Below, in pieces: positions 1 to 7,377 of a DNA stretch of 64,000 nt. Made by a program: the position numbers and the translations under genes. Source of the stretch: JANJUO01 sp942492935 (GTDB lineage: Bacteria; Bacteroidota; Ignavibacteria; Kapaibacteriales; UBA2268); contig OW818654.1 in NCBI GenBank assembly GCA_942492935.1, forward strand, positions 2,046,001 through 2,110,000. The letters run 5' to 3'. Position 1 is the first letter of the stretch; the number at the start of each line of letters is the position of its first letter. Under the pieces are notes generated by a model. The model saw only the letters and a program-made list of their open reading frames with translations, did not search any database and was not told where the DNA came from.

Positions 1-2
1 TA

Positions 3-89
3 TTAGATAAAAATCTTCTTAATGAGAGTTTTTTAAAAGAAGTTGACGAACAGAAGCAATTATATGAAAAAGTAAAAAATATATATTAG
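3..89 (+). CDS. C-terminal fragment of a gene entering from the left
   Basis: An open frame runs in from the left edge and stops at TAG 87-89, giving 28 residues ending EKVKNIY. It is lysine- and glutamate-rich, as expected of a helical C-terminus, but too short to assign. It abuts a Hint-domain remnant that starts at base 90 in the same frame. It may therefore be the tail of a toxin or immunity module of the polymorphic-toxin locus that follows. It could also be a chance frame. Confidence 0.3.
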   Translation, partial: LDKNLLNESFLKEVDEQKQLYEKVKNIY

Positions 90-242
90 CATCCGCTTTT
101 TTCAAAAAAATAGGTAGCAGCAAAAGACTTGCGAACTGGTAATTCGATATTAACTATACACCTCATAACCTTTTTCATTTTTGTATTAGTAGAATATTGG
201 GTTAGGTTTATTCAAAGAATTTATAGAAAAATTAAGAAATAA
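90..242 (+). pseudogene. Hint (intein-like) domain remnant with W-to-stop change
   Basis: Reading from base 90 gives HPLFSKK, TAG, then VAAKDLRTGNSI. This matches the inner block of Hint domains (HPFFV-N-WV-A-DL--GD) seen again at 2755-2800 in this window as EHPFFVNNAWVAAK. The TAG at 111-113 falls exactly where the conserved Trp (TGG) should be. Downstream of the block the frame continues with a hydrophobic, unrelated stretch to TAA 240-242. There is no start codon and neither splice end, so this is a decayed internal piece. In polymorphic toxins, Hint domains cleave off the C-terminal toxin tip. Confidence 0.5.
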
Positions 243-350
243 TTAGGTTTGAAACAGAACTAAATTAAGCCCAATATTCCAAATAATAATTCGCAATATA
301 ATACGTAATATTATGTGTTTAATTTTCTTTTTAAAATGGGAGATGCTATT

Positions 351-644
351 ATGATTCAATATACTAAGGAAGAGATTATATCTTCAACAAAAGTTTCAAG
401 GAACTTCAGTGAAGTATTGAATAATCTTGCCCAACATAAACTCAATAAAGTTGCAGTTATTAGAAATAATAAAATTGAAGCGATAATATTACCAATTTCT
501 ATTTATGAAAATATTGTTAATTTGTCAGAGTTGCAAGAGCATACTGAAATATACAACTTAGTAAATGAACGTGAAAAATCTCCAGATTATGTTGATTTCG
601 ATATGGTTTTGAAGGAAAATGGGCTTTCTATTGATGAATTATAA
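351..644 (+). CDS. Type II antitoxin, Phd/YefM family
   Basis: A 97-residue protein starting MIQYTKEEIISSTKVSRNF. This N-terminus matches the Phd/YefM fold (a strand, then a helix ending near S-R-N-F, then KVAVIRNNKIEAIILP), which binds DNA and neutralises a RelE-type toxin through its C-terminal tail (residues about 60-97). The ATG at 351 is preferred over in-frame ATGs at 315 and 336 because family members begin this way and GGGAG lies 10-14 bases upstream. It overlaps the toxin gene by 11 bases, as expected of a co-transcribed toxin-antitoxin pair. Confidence 0.75.
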   Translation: MIQYTKEEIISSTKVSRNFSEVLNNLAQHKLNKVAVIRNNKIEAIILPISIYENIVNLSELQEHTEIYNLVNEREKSPDYVDFDMVLKENGLSIDEL

Positions 645-936
645 AATCAAATTTCATAAAGAATCACAAAAGGAACTTGCTGAACTTGATGGCTCTGTTA
701 AAATTATTGTTTTGAAACAAATTAAAAAATTAATAACAAAACCATATCTTGGCGAAGCTTTAGGAAATAAAGCAGGTATGGATTTAACTGGATTCAGAAA
801 ACTATATGCCAATAAAAAACAAATCAGAATTATTTATAAAATTGATAAAAGTAAAATTGAAATTTTTATAATTGCCATAAATATGCGTGAAAATATGGAT
901 GTATATAATATAGCAAATTTAAGAAAGAATGATTAA
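634..936 (+). CDS. Type II toxin, RelE/ParE family
   Basis: A 100-residue basic protein, MNYKIKFHKESQKELAELD... The pattern of an early beta strand, a helical K/E-rich hairpin, 'LTGFRKLYANKKQIRIIYKID' style core strands and a final helix is that of RelE/ParE toxins. RelE members cut mRNA on the ribosome and ParE members poison gyrase. The conserved Arg/Lys residues of the core (R-K-L-Y, R-I-I-Y) are present, so it may be active. The ATG at 634 is chosen over 619 because it restores the family N-terminus and leaves the usual short overlap with the antitoxin. RelE is more likely than ParE, without certainty. Confidence 0.8.
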   Translation: MNYKIKFHKESQKELAELDGSVKIIVLKQIKKLITKPYLGEALGNKAGMDLTGFRKLYANKKQIRIIYKIDKSKIEIFIIAINMRENMDVYNIANLRKND

Positions 937-1003
937 TTAATAATGAAATGAGTTAATCTATAAAGTATTTCACCGAAAGGATTATTGAAAATGAGGTATT
1001 TAA

Positions 1004-1213
1004 ATGGAATTCAGTAAAAAATATAAAGCAAAATGTGGTATATACGAAGCTGTAATCGAAGAAGATTTGCCAGAAGTTGGATTTTATTTATATATATGGC
1101 AGAATGGAATTGGTCAATTTGAATATCTTCAAGATACTGTAGATATTTGTAAATATCAAGCATTTGAAGAATTTGGAATACCATTAGATTGTTGGGAGGA
1201 AGTTTTGGAGTAG
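1004..1213 (+). CDS. Small acidic protein, possible orphan immunity protein
   Basis: 69 residues, strongly acidic, with a conserved-looking C-terminus CKYQAFEEFGIPLDCWEEV. No known domain is recognised. The ATG has GAGG about 12 bases upstream and codon use matches its neighbours, so it is probably a real gene. Directly after it comes the C-terminal end of a Hint domain (1220-1263). In polymorphic-toxin loci small acidic genes between Hint/toxin cassettes are usually immunity proteins. That role is inferred from position only. Confidence 0.55.
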   Translation: MEFSKKYKAKCGIYEAVIEEDLPEVGFYLYIWQNGIGQFEYLQDTVDICKYQAFEEFGIPLDCWEEVLE

Positions 1214-1219
1214 CTTTAA

Positions 1220-1339
1220 GACCATCATAATTTTTATGTATCAGCGAGCGGTGTGCTGGTGCAAAAAAAAATATTTAATTGTACAATTCGTGTGTACCAT
1301 TTTGGTAATTTATTGTGTGGAATTTATGTTGATTATTAG
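1220..1339 (+). pseudogene. Hint domain C-terminal block, orphan
   Basis: The frame starting at 1220 reads DHHNFYVSASGVLVQ, the typical last block of a Hint domain (Y-V-S-A-S-G-V-L-V-H-N), with HN changed to QK. It continues as unrelated sequence to TAG 1337-1339 and has no start. The core 29 bases (1235-1263) recur with one mismatch at 1953-1981, again as a Hint end. Between the two copies lies the YefM/YoeB pair. The fragment overlaps the antitoxin start at 1326. Confidence 0.6.
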
Positions 1340-1577
1340 TAGCCGTGAATTCAGGCAAAATCAAAAACATTATCTTGATTTAATAGACAAGAATGAAAAT
1401 GTGATTATTCATAGGGGTAAAAATAGAGCATATAGAATATCTTCTGTTGATGCAAATGATACTATTATGAACGAGGACGAGTTTATCAATAAAATTAATC
1501 ATTCTTTTCAGCAGGCACTTGATGGCAATATTACACTACTTACAAAAGAGCAACAAAGCATTTTGCTTGGCTTATGA
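1326..1577 (+). CDS. yefM: Antitoxin, YefM/Phd family
   Basis: 83 residues beginning MLIISSREFRQNQKHYLDLI, followed by VIIHRGKNRAYRIS. This is the classic YefM/Phd pattern: the S-R-E-F-R-x-N-Q helix followed by a strand with R-G-K. The ATG at 1326 is chosen because upstream in-frame sequence (from 1236) is read-through of a Hint remnant in another frame. The last codons overlap the toxin start by four bases (ATGA), so the pair is translationally coupled. YefM neutralises YoeB and represses the shared promoter. Confidence 0.8.
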   Translation: MLIISSREFRQNQKHYLDLIDKNENVIIHRGKNRAYRISSVDANDTIMNEDEFINKINHSFQQALDGNITLLTKEQQSILLGL

Positions 1578-1846
1578 GTTACCAAATTCAAATAACAACT
1601 ATTGCAACAGAAGATATTTTCAAGCTAAAAAAATCTGGGAATAAATCTATTCTTAAGAAATTAAATTTGCTCTTTGATGAATTAAGGGAACATCCATATA
1701 GTGGAACCGGACAAATTGAACAACTCAAGCATTTCATAGAACCTACTTATTCACGGAGAATTAATAAAGAACACAGATTAATTTATAGGGTGTTCGAGGA
1801 AAGCGTAATTGTTCTTGTTTTGAGTTGTTATGGGCATTACGAATAG
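1574..1846 (+). CDS. yoeB: Ribosome-dependent mRNA endonuclease toxin, Txe/YoeB family
   Basis: 90 residues, full length for YoeB (about 85). Diagnostic stretches are LLFDELREHPYSGTGQIEQL, the S-R-R-I-N-K-E-H-R-L-I-Y-R core, and the C-terminal S-C-Y-G-H-Y. The glutamate in NKEHR and the arginines before it, together with the terminal His-Tyr, are catalytic in the family. All are present, so the toxin looks intact. It sits between two copies of a 29-base Hint-end sequence, as if the pair had been dropped into a toxin cassette. Confidence 0.85.
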   Translation: MSYQIQITTIATEDIFKLKKSGNKSILKKLNLLFDELREHPYSGTGQIEQLKHFIEPTYSRRINKEHRLIYRVFEESVIVLVLSCYGHYE

Positions 1847-1862
1847 ACAATGATTTTTTGAA

Positions 1863-2258
1863 TTGATTTTTTTTTGTGATTTTGTAAATCAATGTACGAC
1901 TGATACTGCAACTGCGGTTTATAATCTTGAGGTATCTGGTAATAGCAATTATTATGTATCTGCGAGCGGTGTGCTGGTGCATAATCAGTGTGATATAATA
2001 AATTCTATTTATAAATCTTTTAAAGGTGCTCCTTTATACCCTAAAGGATTTTCTTCAGTTAAGAACGGTTTAAAAAAAGTTAATATTAAGGATAAAAATG
2101 TTTTGGAAATGCTTAGAAAATTTGAATCTGGAAATTGGAAAAAAGTATATCAAAATGGATATGATGCTTTTGGTAATAAAACTTCTATTCACTATTTTCA
2201 AAGTCAATCAGGTAAAGTCTTTAATGTTAAAACCTTAAACCAATGGAGTACTTGGTAA
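1863..2258 (+). CDS. Orphan toxin cassette: Hint C-terminus fused to a small toxin tip
   Basis: The reading frame (first possible start TTG 1863, no convincing start) carries TATAVYNLEV, then YYVSASGVLVHNQC, the complete C-terminal Hint block with its conserved His-Asn. After it comes an 88-residue tip with the stretches GYDAFGNKTSIHYFQSQSGK and VFNVK. In polymorphic toxins cleavage after the Asn frees the tip. The tip is basic and aromatic with a compact beta pattern, compatible with a BECR-type RNase fold, but it is not matched to a named family here. The upstream part of the toxin is missing, so this is a silent C-terminal cassette. The next gene starts one base after its stop. Confidence 0.6.
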   Translation: MIFFCDFVNQCTTDTATAVYNLEVSGNSNYYVSASGVLVHNQCDIINSIYKSFKGAPLYPKGFSSVKNGLKKVNIKDKNVLEMLRKFESGNWKKVYQNGYDAFGNKTSIHYFQSQSGKVFNVKTLNQWSTW

Positions 2259-2588
2259 ATGAAAAAACTTATTTTAAAACTTAAATTAAATACGATTGAA
2301 GAGGTTGAGCAAATTGTACTTCTTTTATGTTTAGGAATTTATTTTGCATTAAAAAATAATCTAATTACACCCTTTCAGACCGAAGTGATTTTTTTTACTC
2401 CGTATATTAAAAAAGTTTTAAAAAAAATTGGTGTAAAAAAGAAAATTTTAGATTATTTAATACATGAAGGCTGGGAAATGGATGCACTTTTACTCCTGGA
2501 TAAAGACATTTATTATAAAACAATCAATGATAAAATTGATTTTATATTTAATTTATTGCAAACAAAGAATAATAATGATATTAAATAA
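2259..2588 (+). CDS. Predicted immunity protein for the adjacent toxin tip
   Basis: 109 residues, helical, with a leucine-rich hydrophobic stretch near residues 20-33 and a charged C-terminal half (WEMDALLLLDKDIYYKTI). The ATG directly follows the stop codon of the toxin cassette, the usual layout for a toxin and its immunity gene. No family is recognised. The immunity role is inferred from the position and size. The hydrophobic stretch could suggest membrane association but is short. Confidence 0.55.
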   Translation: MKKLILKLKLNTIEEVEQIVLLLCLGIYFALKNNLITPFQTEVIFFTPYIKKVLKKIGVKKKILDYLIHEGWEMDALLLLDKDIYYKTINDKIDFIFNLLQTKNNNDIK

Positions 2589-2694
2589 AGATTTCAAATT
2601 TGCATTAATGTATTATGTTTAAATTGAAACTTGATATTAATAAATTTGTTCTTTGAAAACCAAAAACTAATTGGGTGGATGAAAATCCTCCCAA

Positions 2695-2880
2695 TTGGAA
2701 TTTCCCTACAAGTTTGTTAAATTGCATATTGGTGCTGTTCCAATTGTTTGTACTGATGAGCATCCGTTCTTTGTAAATAATGCGTGGGTAGCGGCGAAAT
2801 TTCAATTTGCATCCGACACAGCAACTGCGGTGCTCGTACATAATCATGCGGCAATTCCTAAATCACTAAAGCAAGTTTGA
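2695..2880 (+). pseudogene. Collapsed Hint domain with internal deletion
   Basis: The frame reads HIGAVPIVCTDEHPFFVNNA then WVAAKFQFASDTATAVLVHN. The first half is the N-terminal/middle Hint block (C-T-D-E-H-P-F-F-V). The end is the VHN splice block, joined directly to T-A-T-A-V, which in the copy at 1900 precedes about 18 further residues. The central loop and that stretch are therefore deleted. There is no ATG, the first possible start being TTG 2695. Codons and composition match the other Hint fragments, so they derive from one family. Confidence 0.55.
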
Positions 2881-2986
2881 GAAATTAGTAGAGCAAGTTA
2901 CTAAAAAGTTTTTTATACCTCGAAGTAAATATTTTTTTTATTTTATTATTAAAAATTATTTCTATATATTGCTAAAGCAAATAATT

Positions 2987-3002
2987 ACAAACACGTGTTT
3001 GT
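2987..3002. promoter_or_regulatory. Perfect 16-bp palindrome ahead of the cytochrome operon
   Basis: ACAAACACGTGTTTGT is a perfect inverted repeat centred on CACGTG, ending 28 bases before the cytochrome ATG. Its place and symmetry suit a dimeric regulator's operator controlling the respiratory genes. No regulator can be named from sequence. It differs from the FNR (TTGAT-N4-ATCAA) and CRP (TGTGA-N6-TCACA) consensus sites. Confidence 0.4.
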
Positions 3003-3030
3003 TATTGTAAAGTAATTTTTGAGGTGATAA

Positions 3031-4455
3031 ATGAAAGTGTTTTGCAAAGTAATTTTCCTTCTGATGATTTCATTTACATTCGCAAAAGGGCAAACAAATG
3101 ACGATTGTCTGAATTGCCACGGCGATCCCGAAATGACAATGGATAAAGGGAAAAAGACAATTTCTCTTTGGGTAAATAATTCCAAATTCATTTTTTCCGC
3201 ACATAAAAATCAGAAATGTGTATCATGCCACAAAGGATTCAATCCTGATGATATTCCTCATAAAGAAAAAATCACTGAGGTTGATTGCAAATCCTGCCAT
3301 GTTGATGCAGAAAAGAAACATACTTTCCATCCATGGATGAAAAATGCACCTCTGAAAGATAATTGCAAACAGTGCCATACTTACCATTATGTTACTCCTG
3401 TTAAGGGAGTAAATTCTGGAGTAGGTGGAATAAATGCCTTGGAAAAATGTGGTGGATGCCATACAGATGTTAAAGAAGAATACATAAAAAGTGAGCATTT
3501 TAAGGCATTGCAAAAAATCAACAATGCAAATGCACCTGATTGTAATTATTGCCATAGAAATCCTATTACAAAGGGCTGGATAAGTGATTATAAAACAAGA
3601 AAAGATAATCAAAATAATGTTTGCGTGGAATGTCATAAATCTGATTCACATAATCCTGAAGTTCTAAAGAAAGTCAGCAATGATGAGTCAAGACATTCAA
3701 AATTACGTAAAGCAGGAAAAGAGCACGCCGCTGTTTGTACAGATTGCCATGGTTTTCATAATATAAAGAAAAATGAAGATTTTGAGGCACGTCTGAACGT
3801 TAAGAATTCGTCTGGCTCTTGTGGCAAATGCCACGTTCATATTGCTCAGGAATACCAAAACAGTATTCATGGTCTTGCTCAAATGAAAGGGAATATGCAA
3901 GCTGCAGGTTGTGTAAGTTGCCATTATGAACATACTAATAAAAAAAGTGTAAAAATCGCTGATATTATTTTTGCAGAAAACTCATTAGACAGAAATTTTG
4001 CAGAAAAGGCAAAAATCAATAATTGCATTAATTGCCATACAAACGATTCTCTTTTAGTTTCTGCAAATTTAAAATCATTAAAAGTTTCGCATAAATGGCT
4101 ACCGAAATTGGAAAAGCATTTTGCAACAGTTAGTTGTTATGATTGTCATTCAAGTTACACAGAGCCATATTTATCACATAATATTTTACCGATTGAAAAA
4201 AGTTTTAGAAATTGTAATGATTGCCATAGCAAAACACTCGAATTGAAATCAATTCTATATAAATACGAAAAGAATAAATCTGTTGATAAAGATGGATTTA
4301 TTAGTGGAAATATTTCTGGCAACAACAACTATGTTGGTTTATCAAGGAATATAATTTTAGATTATCTAAGTTTGATATTGCTTGGAGGAGTAGTTTTCGG
4401 TCTTGCAATTCATTCCTATATCAGATGGTACTTCAAAAAAGGAAAGGTGAAATAA
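3031..4455 (+). CDS. Membrane-anchored 13-haem c-type cytochrome
   Basis: 474 residues. A signal peptide (about 1-20, ending FAKGQT) exports the protein. Thirteen CxxCH haem-attachment motifs follow: CLNCH, CVSCH, CKSCH, CKQCH, CGGCH, CNYCH, CVECH, CTDCH, CGKCH, CVSCH, CINCH, CYDCH and CNDCH. A single C-terminal membrane helix (about 440-462) with a short basic tail anchors it with the haem domain outside the cytoplasm. Such proteins store and relay electrons in anaerobic or metal/nitrogen-oxide respiration. The next gene starts within its stop codon, so the two subunits probably form one complex. GAGGTG lies 7-12 bases before the ATG. The terminal electron acceptor cannot be deduced. Confidence 0.9.
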   Translation: MKVFCKVIFLLMISFTFAKGQTNDDCLNCHGDPEMTMDKGKKTISLWVNNSKFIFSAHKNQKCVSCHKGFNPDDIPHKEKITEVDCKSCHVDAEKKHTFHPWMKNAPLKDNCKQCHTYHYVTPVKGVNSGVGGINALEKCGGCHTDVKEEYIKSEHFKALQKINNANAPDCNYCHRNPITKGWISDYKTRKDNQNNVCVECHKSDSHNPEVLKKVSNDESRHSKLRKAGKEHAAVCTDCHGFHNIKKNEDFEARLNVKNSSGSCGKCHVHIAQEYQNSIHGLAQMKGNMQAAGCVSCHYEHTNKKSVKIADIIFAENSLDRNFAEKAKINNCINCHTNDSLLVSANLKSLKVSHKWLPKLEKHFATVSCYDCHSSYTEPYLSHNILPIEKSFRNCNDCHSKTLELKSILYKYEKNKSVDKDGFISGNISGNNNYVGLSRNIILDYLSLILLGGVVFGLAIHSYIRWYFKKGKVK

Positions 4456-6620
4456 TGAAAAAACTTGAAATTTATCCATTGTGGATTCGAATTTGGCATA
4501 TAGTAAGTTCTTTGCTTTTTGTGTTATTATTATTGTCGGGTGTTGGAATTCATTTCGGTTTGATGTCCATACATACTGCATTAACTATTCATATTATGTC
4601 AGGTGTTTCTTTATCAATTGCTTATACTTTCTTTTTCATCGCAAATATATTAACAGGAAATATTAAACACTATTTTAGAATACCGGAAAATTTATTTAGA
4701 AATTTAAAAAAAGAATACAAATACTATTTCTGGGATATATTTTTAAAGCAAGATTTGCCTTATAATCCTGAAAAAACAAAGTTCGGAATTGTTAAGCAAT
4801 TAATTCATCTTAAAATGATGTATTTTGTTCTACCATTAATTATTCTAACGGGTATTACTTTACTTTTGCCTAATTTGCTAAATAAAGATATTTTCGCAGA
4901 GTCGAATATCTGGCTAATTTCATTAATTCATACAATTCTTGGATATTTGTTTACATTGATGTTTATTTTGCATTTATATCTCGGAACAACTGGCAAAACA
5001 GTAGGTGAATTATTTTCAGCAATTGCGAAAGGTTCATTACTTTATGATGAAAATTCTGATGTTGAAACTGATGAAGTTGCAATTGCAAAAAAAGGAACAA
5101 ATGCACTATTTCCAATAGCATTTTATAATCCACTTACAATACTTGGTACAATTCTATCGATGGTATCATTTATTTGTATATTAATATTGATGATATTTGA
5201 CTTTGCTATAGGTTTTGTAAATCCTTATGTTGGAATAATTACTTTCATTTTTCTGCCATCATTTATGGTAGGGGGATTGATTTTAGTATTTTTAGGTGCA
5301 TTATGGCATCATAAGAAGAAAAATCAAGCTGAACATAAAGAAAAATTACTTCCAATAATTGATTTTAATAAGCCCAAAGTACAAAAGACAATATTTTTTG
5401 GTTCAATCGGTGCAGTTTTTCTGTTACTTCTAACAGTTGTAGGTAGTTTTCAAGCATTTCATTATACTGAATCTGATGAGTTTTGCGGAACTGTGTGTCA
5501 TAAAGTAATGCACCCTGAATATACAGCTTACAAGGATTCTCCACACTCAAGAGTTGGCTGTGTGAAATGCCATATCGGTTCAGGTGCCGATTGGTTTGTA
5601 AAAGCAAAAATTTCTGGTAGTTGGCAGTTGATTTCTTCTGCTCTAAATTTATATTCAAAACCTATACCAACACCAGTTGAACATTTACGACCTGCTCAAG
5701 GTACTTGTGAACAATGCCATTGGCCCTCACATTTTAATGCTGAAAAGAAAGTAGTTTTCGACTTTTTCCAATCCGATGAAAATAATTCAGAAACTAAACT
5801 AACAATGCTATTGAAAACTGGTGGTGGTACTCAAGAAGGTGGAGTAAATTCAGGTATTCACTGGCACATGAACATTTCAAATGATATTCATTATCTTGCG
5901 ACTGATAATAAAAGACAAGAAATTCCATATATTCATGTTGTTTCCAAAGTTACAGGCGATACAACTATTTATCGTCAAGAAGGCATAAAAATAACAGATG
6001 ATATGATTAAACCGGAAAAATTGAGAAAAATGGACTGCATTGATTGTCATAACCGTCCATCTCATATTTATCACATTCCATACAAAGAAGTAAATACATA
6101 TATGTCAAACAATAGAATTGATAAATCGCTTCCTTATATAAAGAATTTATCAGTTCAAATTTTGGAATCATATTCAATAAATCGTGAGAATTCAAAGAAA
6201 GAAATCGATGGTTATATAAATAATTTTTATACAAAATACTATCCTGATATTGCAAAAGTTAAGCAAAATGAAATAACTAAAAGCATAGAAAGTATAAATA
6301 GAATTTATTTACGCAATTATTTCCCTGAAATGAAAGCAAACTGGAAACATTATCCTCATAATATTGGACATCTTTATACTAATGGCTGTTTCCGCTGTCA
6401 TGATGGAAAGCACGTTTCAAATACAGGTAAAGTTATTTCACACGATTGCAATGTATGCCATACAATTATTTCGCAACAACCACCGAACCAAGCGGAAGTA
6501 AGCAGAGGAATTGATTTGGCTTTTGCCCATCCGGGTGGCGATAATTTAAATATTGAAAAAAGATTATGCGCAGATTGCCATGGAATTAAGAATGCGAAAC
6601 TAAAATTAGCGGAAAAGTAA
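4455..6620 (+). CDS. Fused cytochrome b561-like / NapC-NrfH-like 7-haem cytochrome c
   Basis: 721 residues. The N-terminal third has about four membrane helices with spaced histidines (W-H-I, H-I-M-S-G, I-H-T-I-L, H-L-Y-L), like di-haem cytochrome b of formate dehydrogenase gamma type. After further membrane helices (about 220-290) and one anchor helix (about 312-333), the NapC/NrfH-like part begins with a CX3CH motif (CGTVCH). Six CxxCH motifs follow: CVKCH, CEQCH, CIDCH, CFRCH, CNVCH and CADCH. It should oxidise menaquinol and pass electrons to the multihaem partner encoded upstream. The ATG at 4455 overlaps the upstream stop (TAATG), which implies translational coupling; an in-frame start at 4425 would add ten unlikely residues. 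A terminator follows at 6643. Confidence 0.9.
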   Translation: MKKLEIYPLWIRIWHIVSSLLFVLLLLSGVGIHFGLMSIHTALTIHIMSGVSLSIAYTFFFIANILTGNIKHYFRIPENLFRNLKKEYKYYFWDIFLKQDLPYNPEKTKFGIVKQLIHLKMMYFVLPLIILTGITLLLPNLLNKDIFAESNIWLISLIHTILGYLFTLMFILHLYLGTTGKTVGELFSAIAKGSLLYDENSDVETDEVAIAKKGTNALFPIAFYNPLTILGTILSMVSFICILILMIFDFAIGFVNPYVGIITFIFLPSFMVGGLILVFLGALWHHKKKNQAEHKEKLLPIIDFNKPKVQKTIFFGSIGAVFLLLLTVVGSFQAFHYTESDEFCGTVCHKVMHPEYTAYKDSPHSRVGCVKCHIGSGADWFVKAKISGSWQLISSALNLYSKPIPTPVEHLRPAQGTCEQCHWPSHFNAEKKVVFDFFQSDENNSETKLTMLLKTGGGTQEGGVNSGIHWHMNISNDIHYLATDNKRQEIPYIHVVSKVTGDTTIYRQEGIKITDDMIKPEKLRKMDCIDCHNRPSHIYHIPYKEVNTYMSNNRIDKSLPYIKNLSVQILESYSINRENSKKEIDGYINNFYTKYYPDIAKVKQNEITKSIESINRIYLRNYFPEMKANWKHYPHNIGHLYTNGCFRCHDGKHVSNTGKVISHDCNVCHTIISQQPPNQAEVSRGIDLAFAHPGGDNLNIEKRLCADCHGIKNAKLKLAEK

Positions 6621-6642
6621 ATTTTTTCATTTATGTTAATTG

Positions 6643-6681
6643 CACCTTCAGAATATTATTAATTCAGAAGGTGTTTTTTTT
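6643..6681 (+). terminator. Rho-independent terminator of the cytochrome operon
   Basis: CACCTTC (6643-6649) pairs with GAAGGTG (6667-6673). The stem extends inward through GAAT/ATTC after one mismatch and is followed by eight T. It lies 23 bases after the stop codon of the cytochrome b/c fusion gene. Confidence 0.8.
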
Positions 6682-6748
6682 GTGAGTTAAATAAGAAAAG
6701 ATTATATTTATTGAAATCATTTTTTTAAATTTATTTAGAATTGATATT

Positions 6749-6795
6749 ATTTTAGTTTGAAGAATTATGCTATTTTTGTATTGTCATTTATTGAG
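6749..6795 (+). repeat. 47-bp direct repeat, left copy, flanking a toxin-antitoxin pair
   Basis: The segment from ATTTTAGTTTGAAGAA to TCATTTATTGAG recurs at 7538-7584 with two or three mismatches in the middle. The copies are 789 bases apart and bracket the Txe/YoeB pair at 6904-7377. Both contain TATTTTTG, which resembles the -7 element of Bacteroidota promoters, so a shared promoter-like function is also possible. Confidence 0.65.
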
Positions 6796-6903
6796 TATTC
6801 GTAAATTCAATATTAAAAAATCCAAAAAAATATTCTTAACAATTAATTTAATTTGATTATATATTGATAGTATTAATAAATAATTTTTATTTATTTGTCC
6901 ATC

Positions 6904-7164
6904 TTACTCGTAGTGAGACCACATTTTCAAAATTTTGATAGCTTGTTCTTTCTCGATGATCTGGTAAACTAATCTATGTTGCAAATTTATCCTTCTTGAA
7001 ATAAAACCTTTCAACTTTCCTTTTAATATCTCAAATTCAGGAGGATAGGCAAAAGGATCTTTTTCGATTATTTCAAGTAATTCTTCGATTTTGAATTTAA
7101 GATTTGAACCTGCAAATTTCTTAGCATCTTGTTGTGCCTGTTTTGTAAAATACAATTGCCACAT
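6904..7164 (-). CDS. Ribosome-dependent mRNA endonuclease toxin, Txe/YoeB family
   Basis: 86 residues, the usual YoeB length. It starts MWQLYFTKQAQQDAKKFA, with the core ILKGKLKGFISRRINLQHRLVY and the C-terminal W-S-H-Y-E. The family's catalytic glutamate (N-K-E-H-R in the copy at 1574) is replaced by Gln here (N-L-Q-H-R), which might lower or alter activity. The terminal His-Tyr is kept. The start codon directly abuts the antitoxin's stop codon. The pair faces the cytochrome operon convergently and lies between two 47-bp direct repeats. Confidence 0.85.
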   Translation of the reverse strand: MWQLYFTKQAQQDAKKFAGSNLKFKIEELLEIIEKDPFAYPPEFEILKGKLKGFISRRINLQHRLVYQIIEKEQAIKILKMWSHYE

Positions 7165-7377
7165 CTACCAGTCCAATTTTCTTGAACAATCTGCCAGTTC
7201 TTCTTTTGATGCTTGAATAATAGATTCTACAATTCCAGGCATTTTTTCTAAATAATCTGTGTCATTTTCCTTCTCTGCTTTTTGTTTTAAATATTTTGCA
7301 TAATCCAATAAATCCTGTAAATAGTAGTAAGGAATGTTATTGGTTACCTTTATCAAATCATTTTGCAACACATTCAT
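7165..7377 (-). CDS. Antitoxin partner of the adjacent YoeB-like toxin
   Basis: 70 residues with no YefM-like N-terminus. It has the pattern NNIPYYYLQDLLDYAKYLKQ followed by an acidic tail ending CSRKLDW, typical of short DUF2281-like antitoxins that pair with Txe/YoeB or RelE toxins in Bacteroidota and Cyanobacteria. Its tail probably threads along the toxin. It is upstream of and adjacent to the toxin, the usual order. Family assignment is by pattern, so moderately sure. Confidence 0.7.
   Translation of the reverse strand: MNVLQNDLIKVTNNIPYYYLQDLLDYAKYLKQKAEKENDTDYLEKMPGIVESIIQASKEELADCSRKLDW

Noticed and set aside
3223..3933. Long minus-strand frames inside the multihaem gene
   Set aside because: Shadows of the CxxCH-rich coding sequence; the + strand gene is certain.
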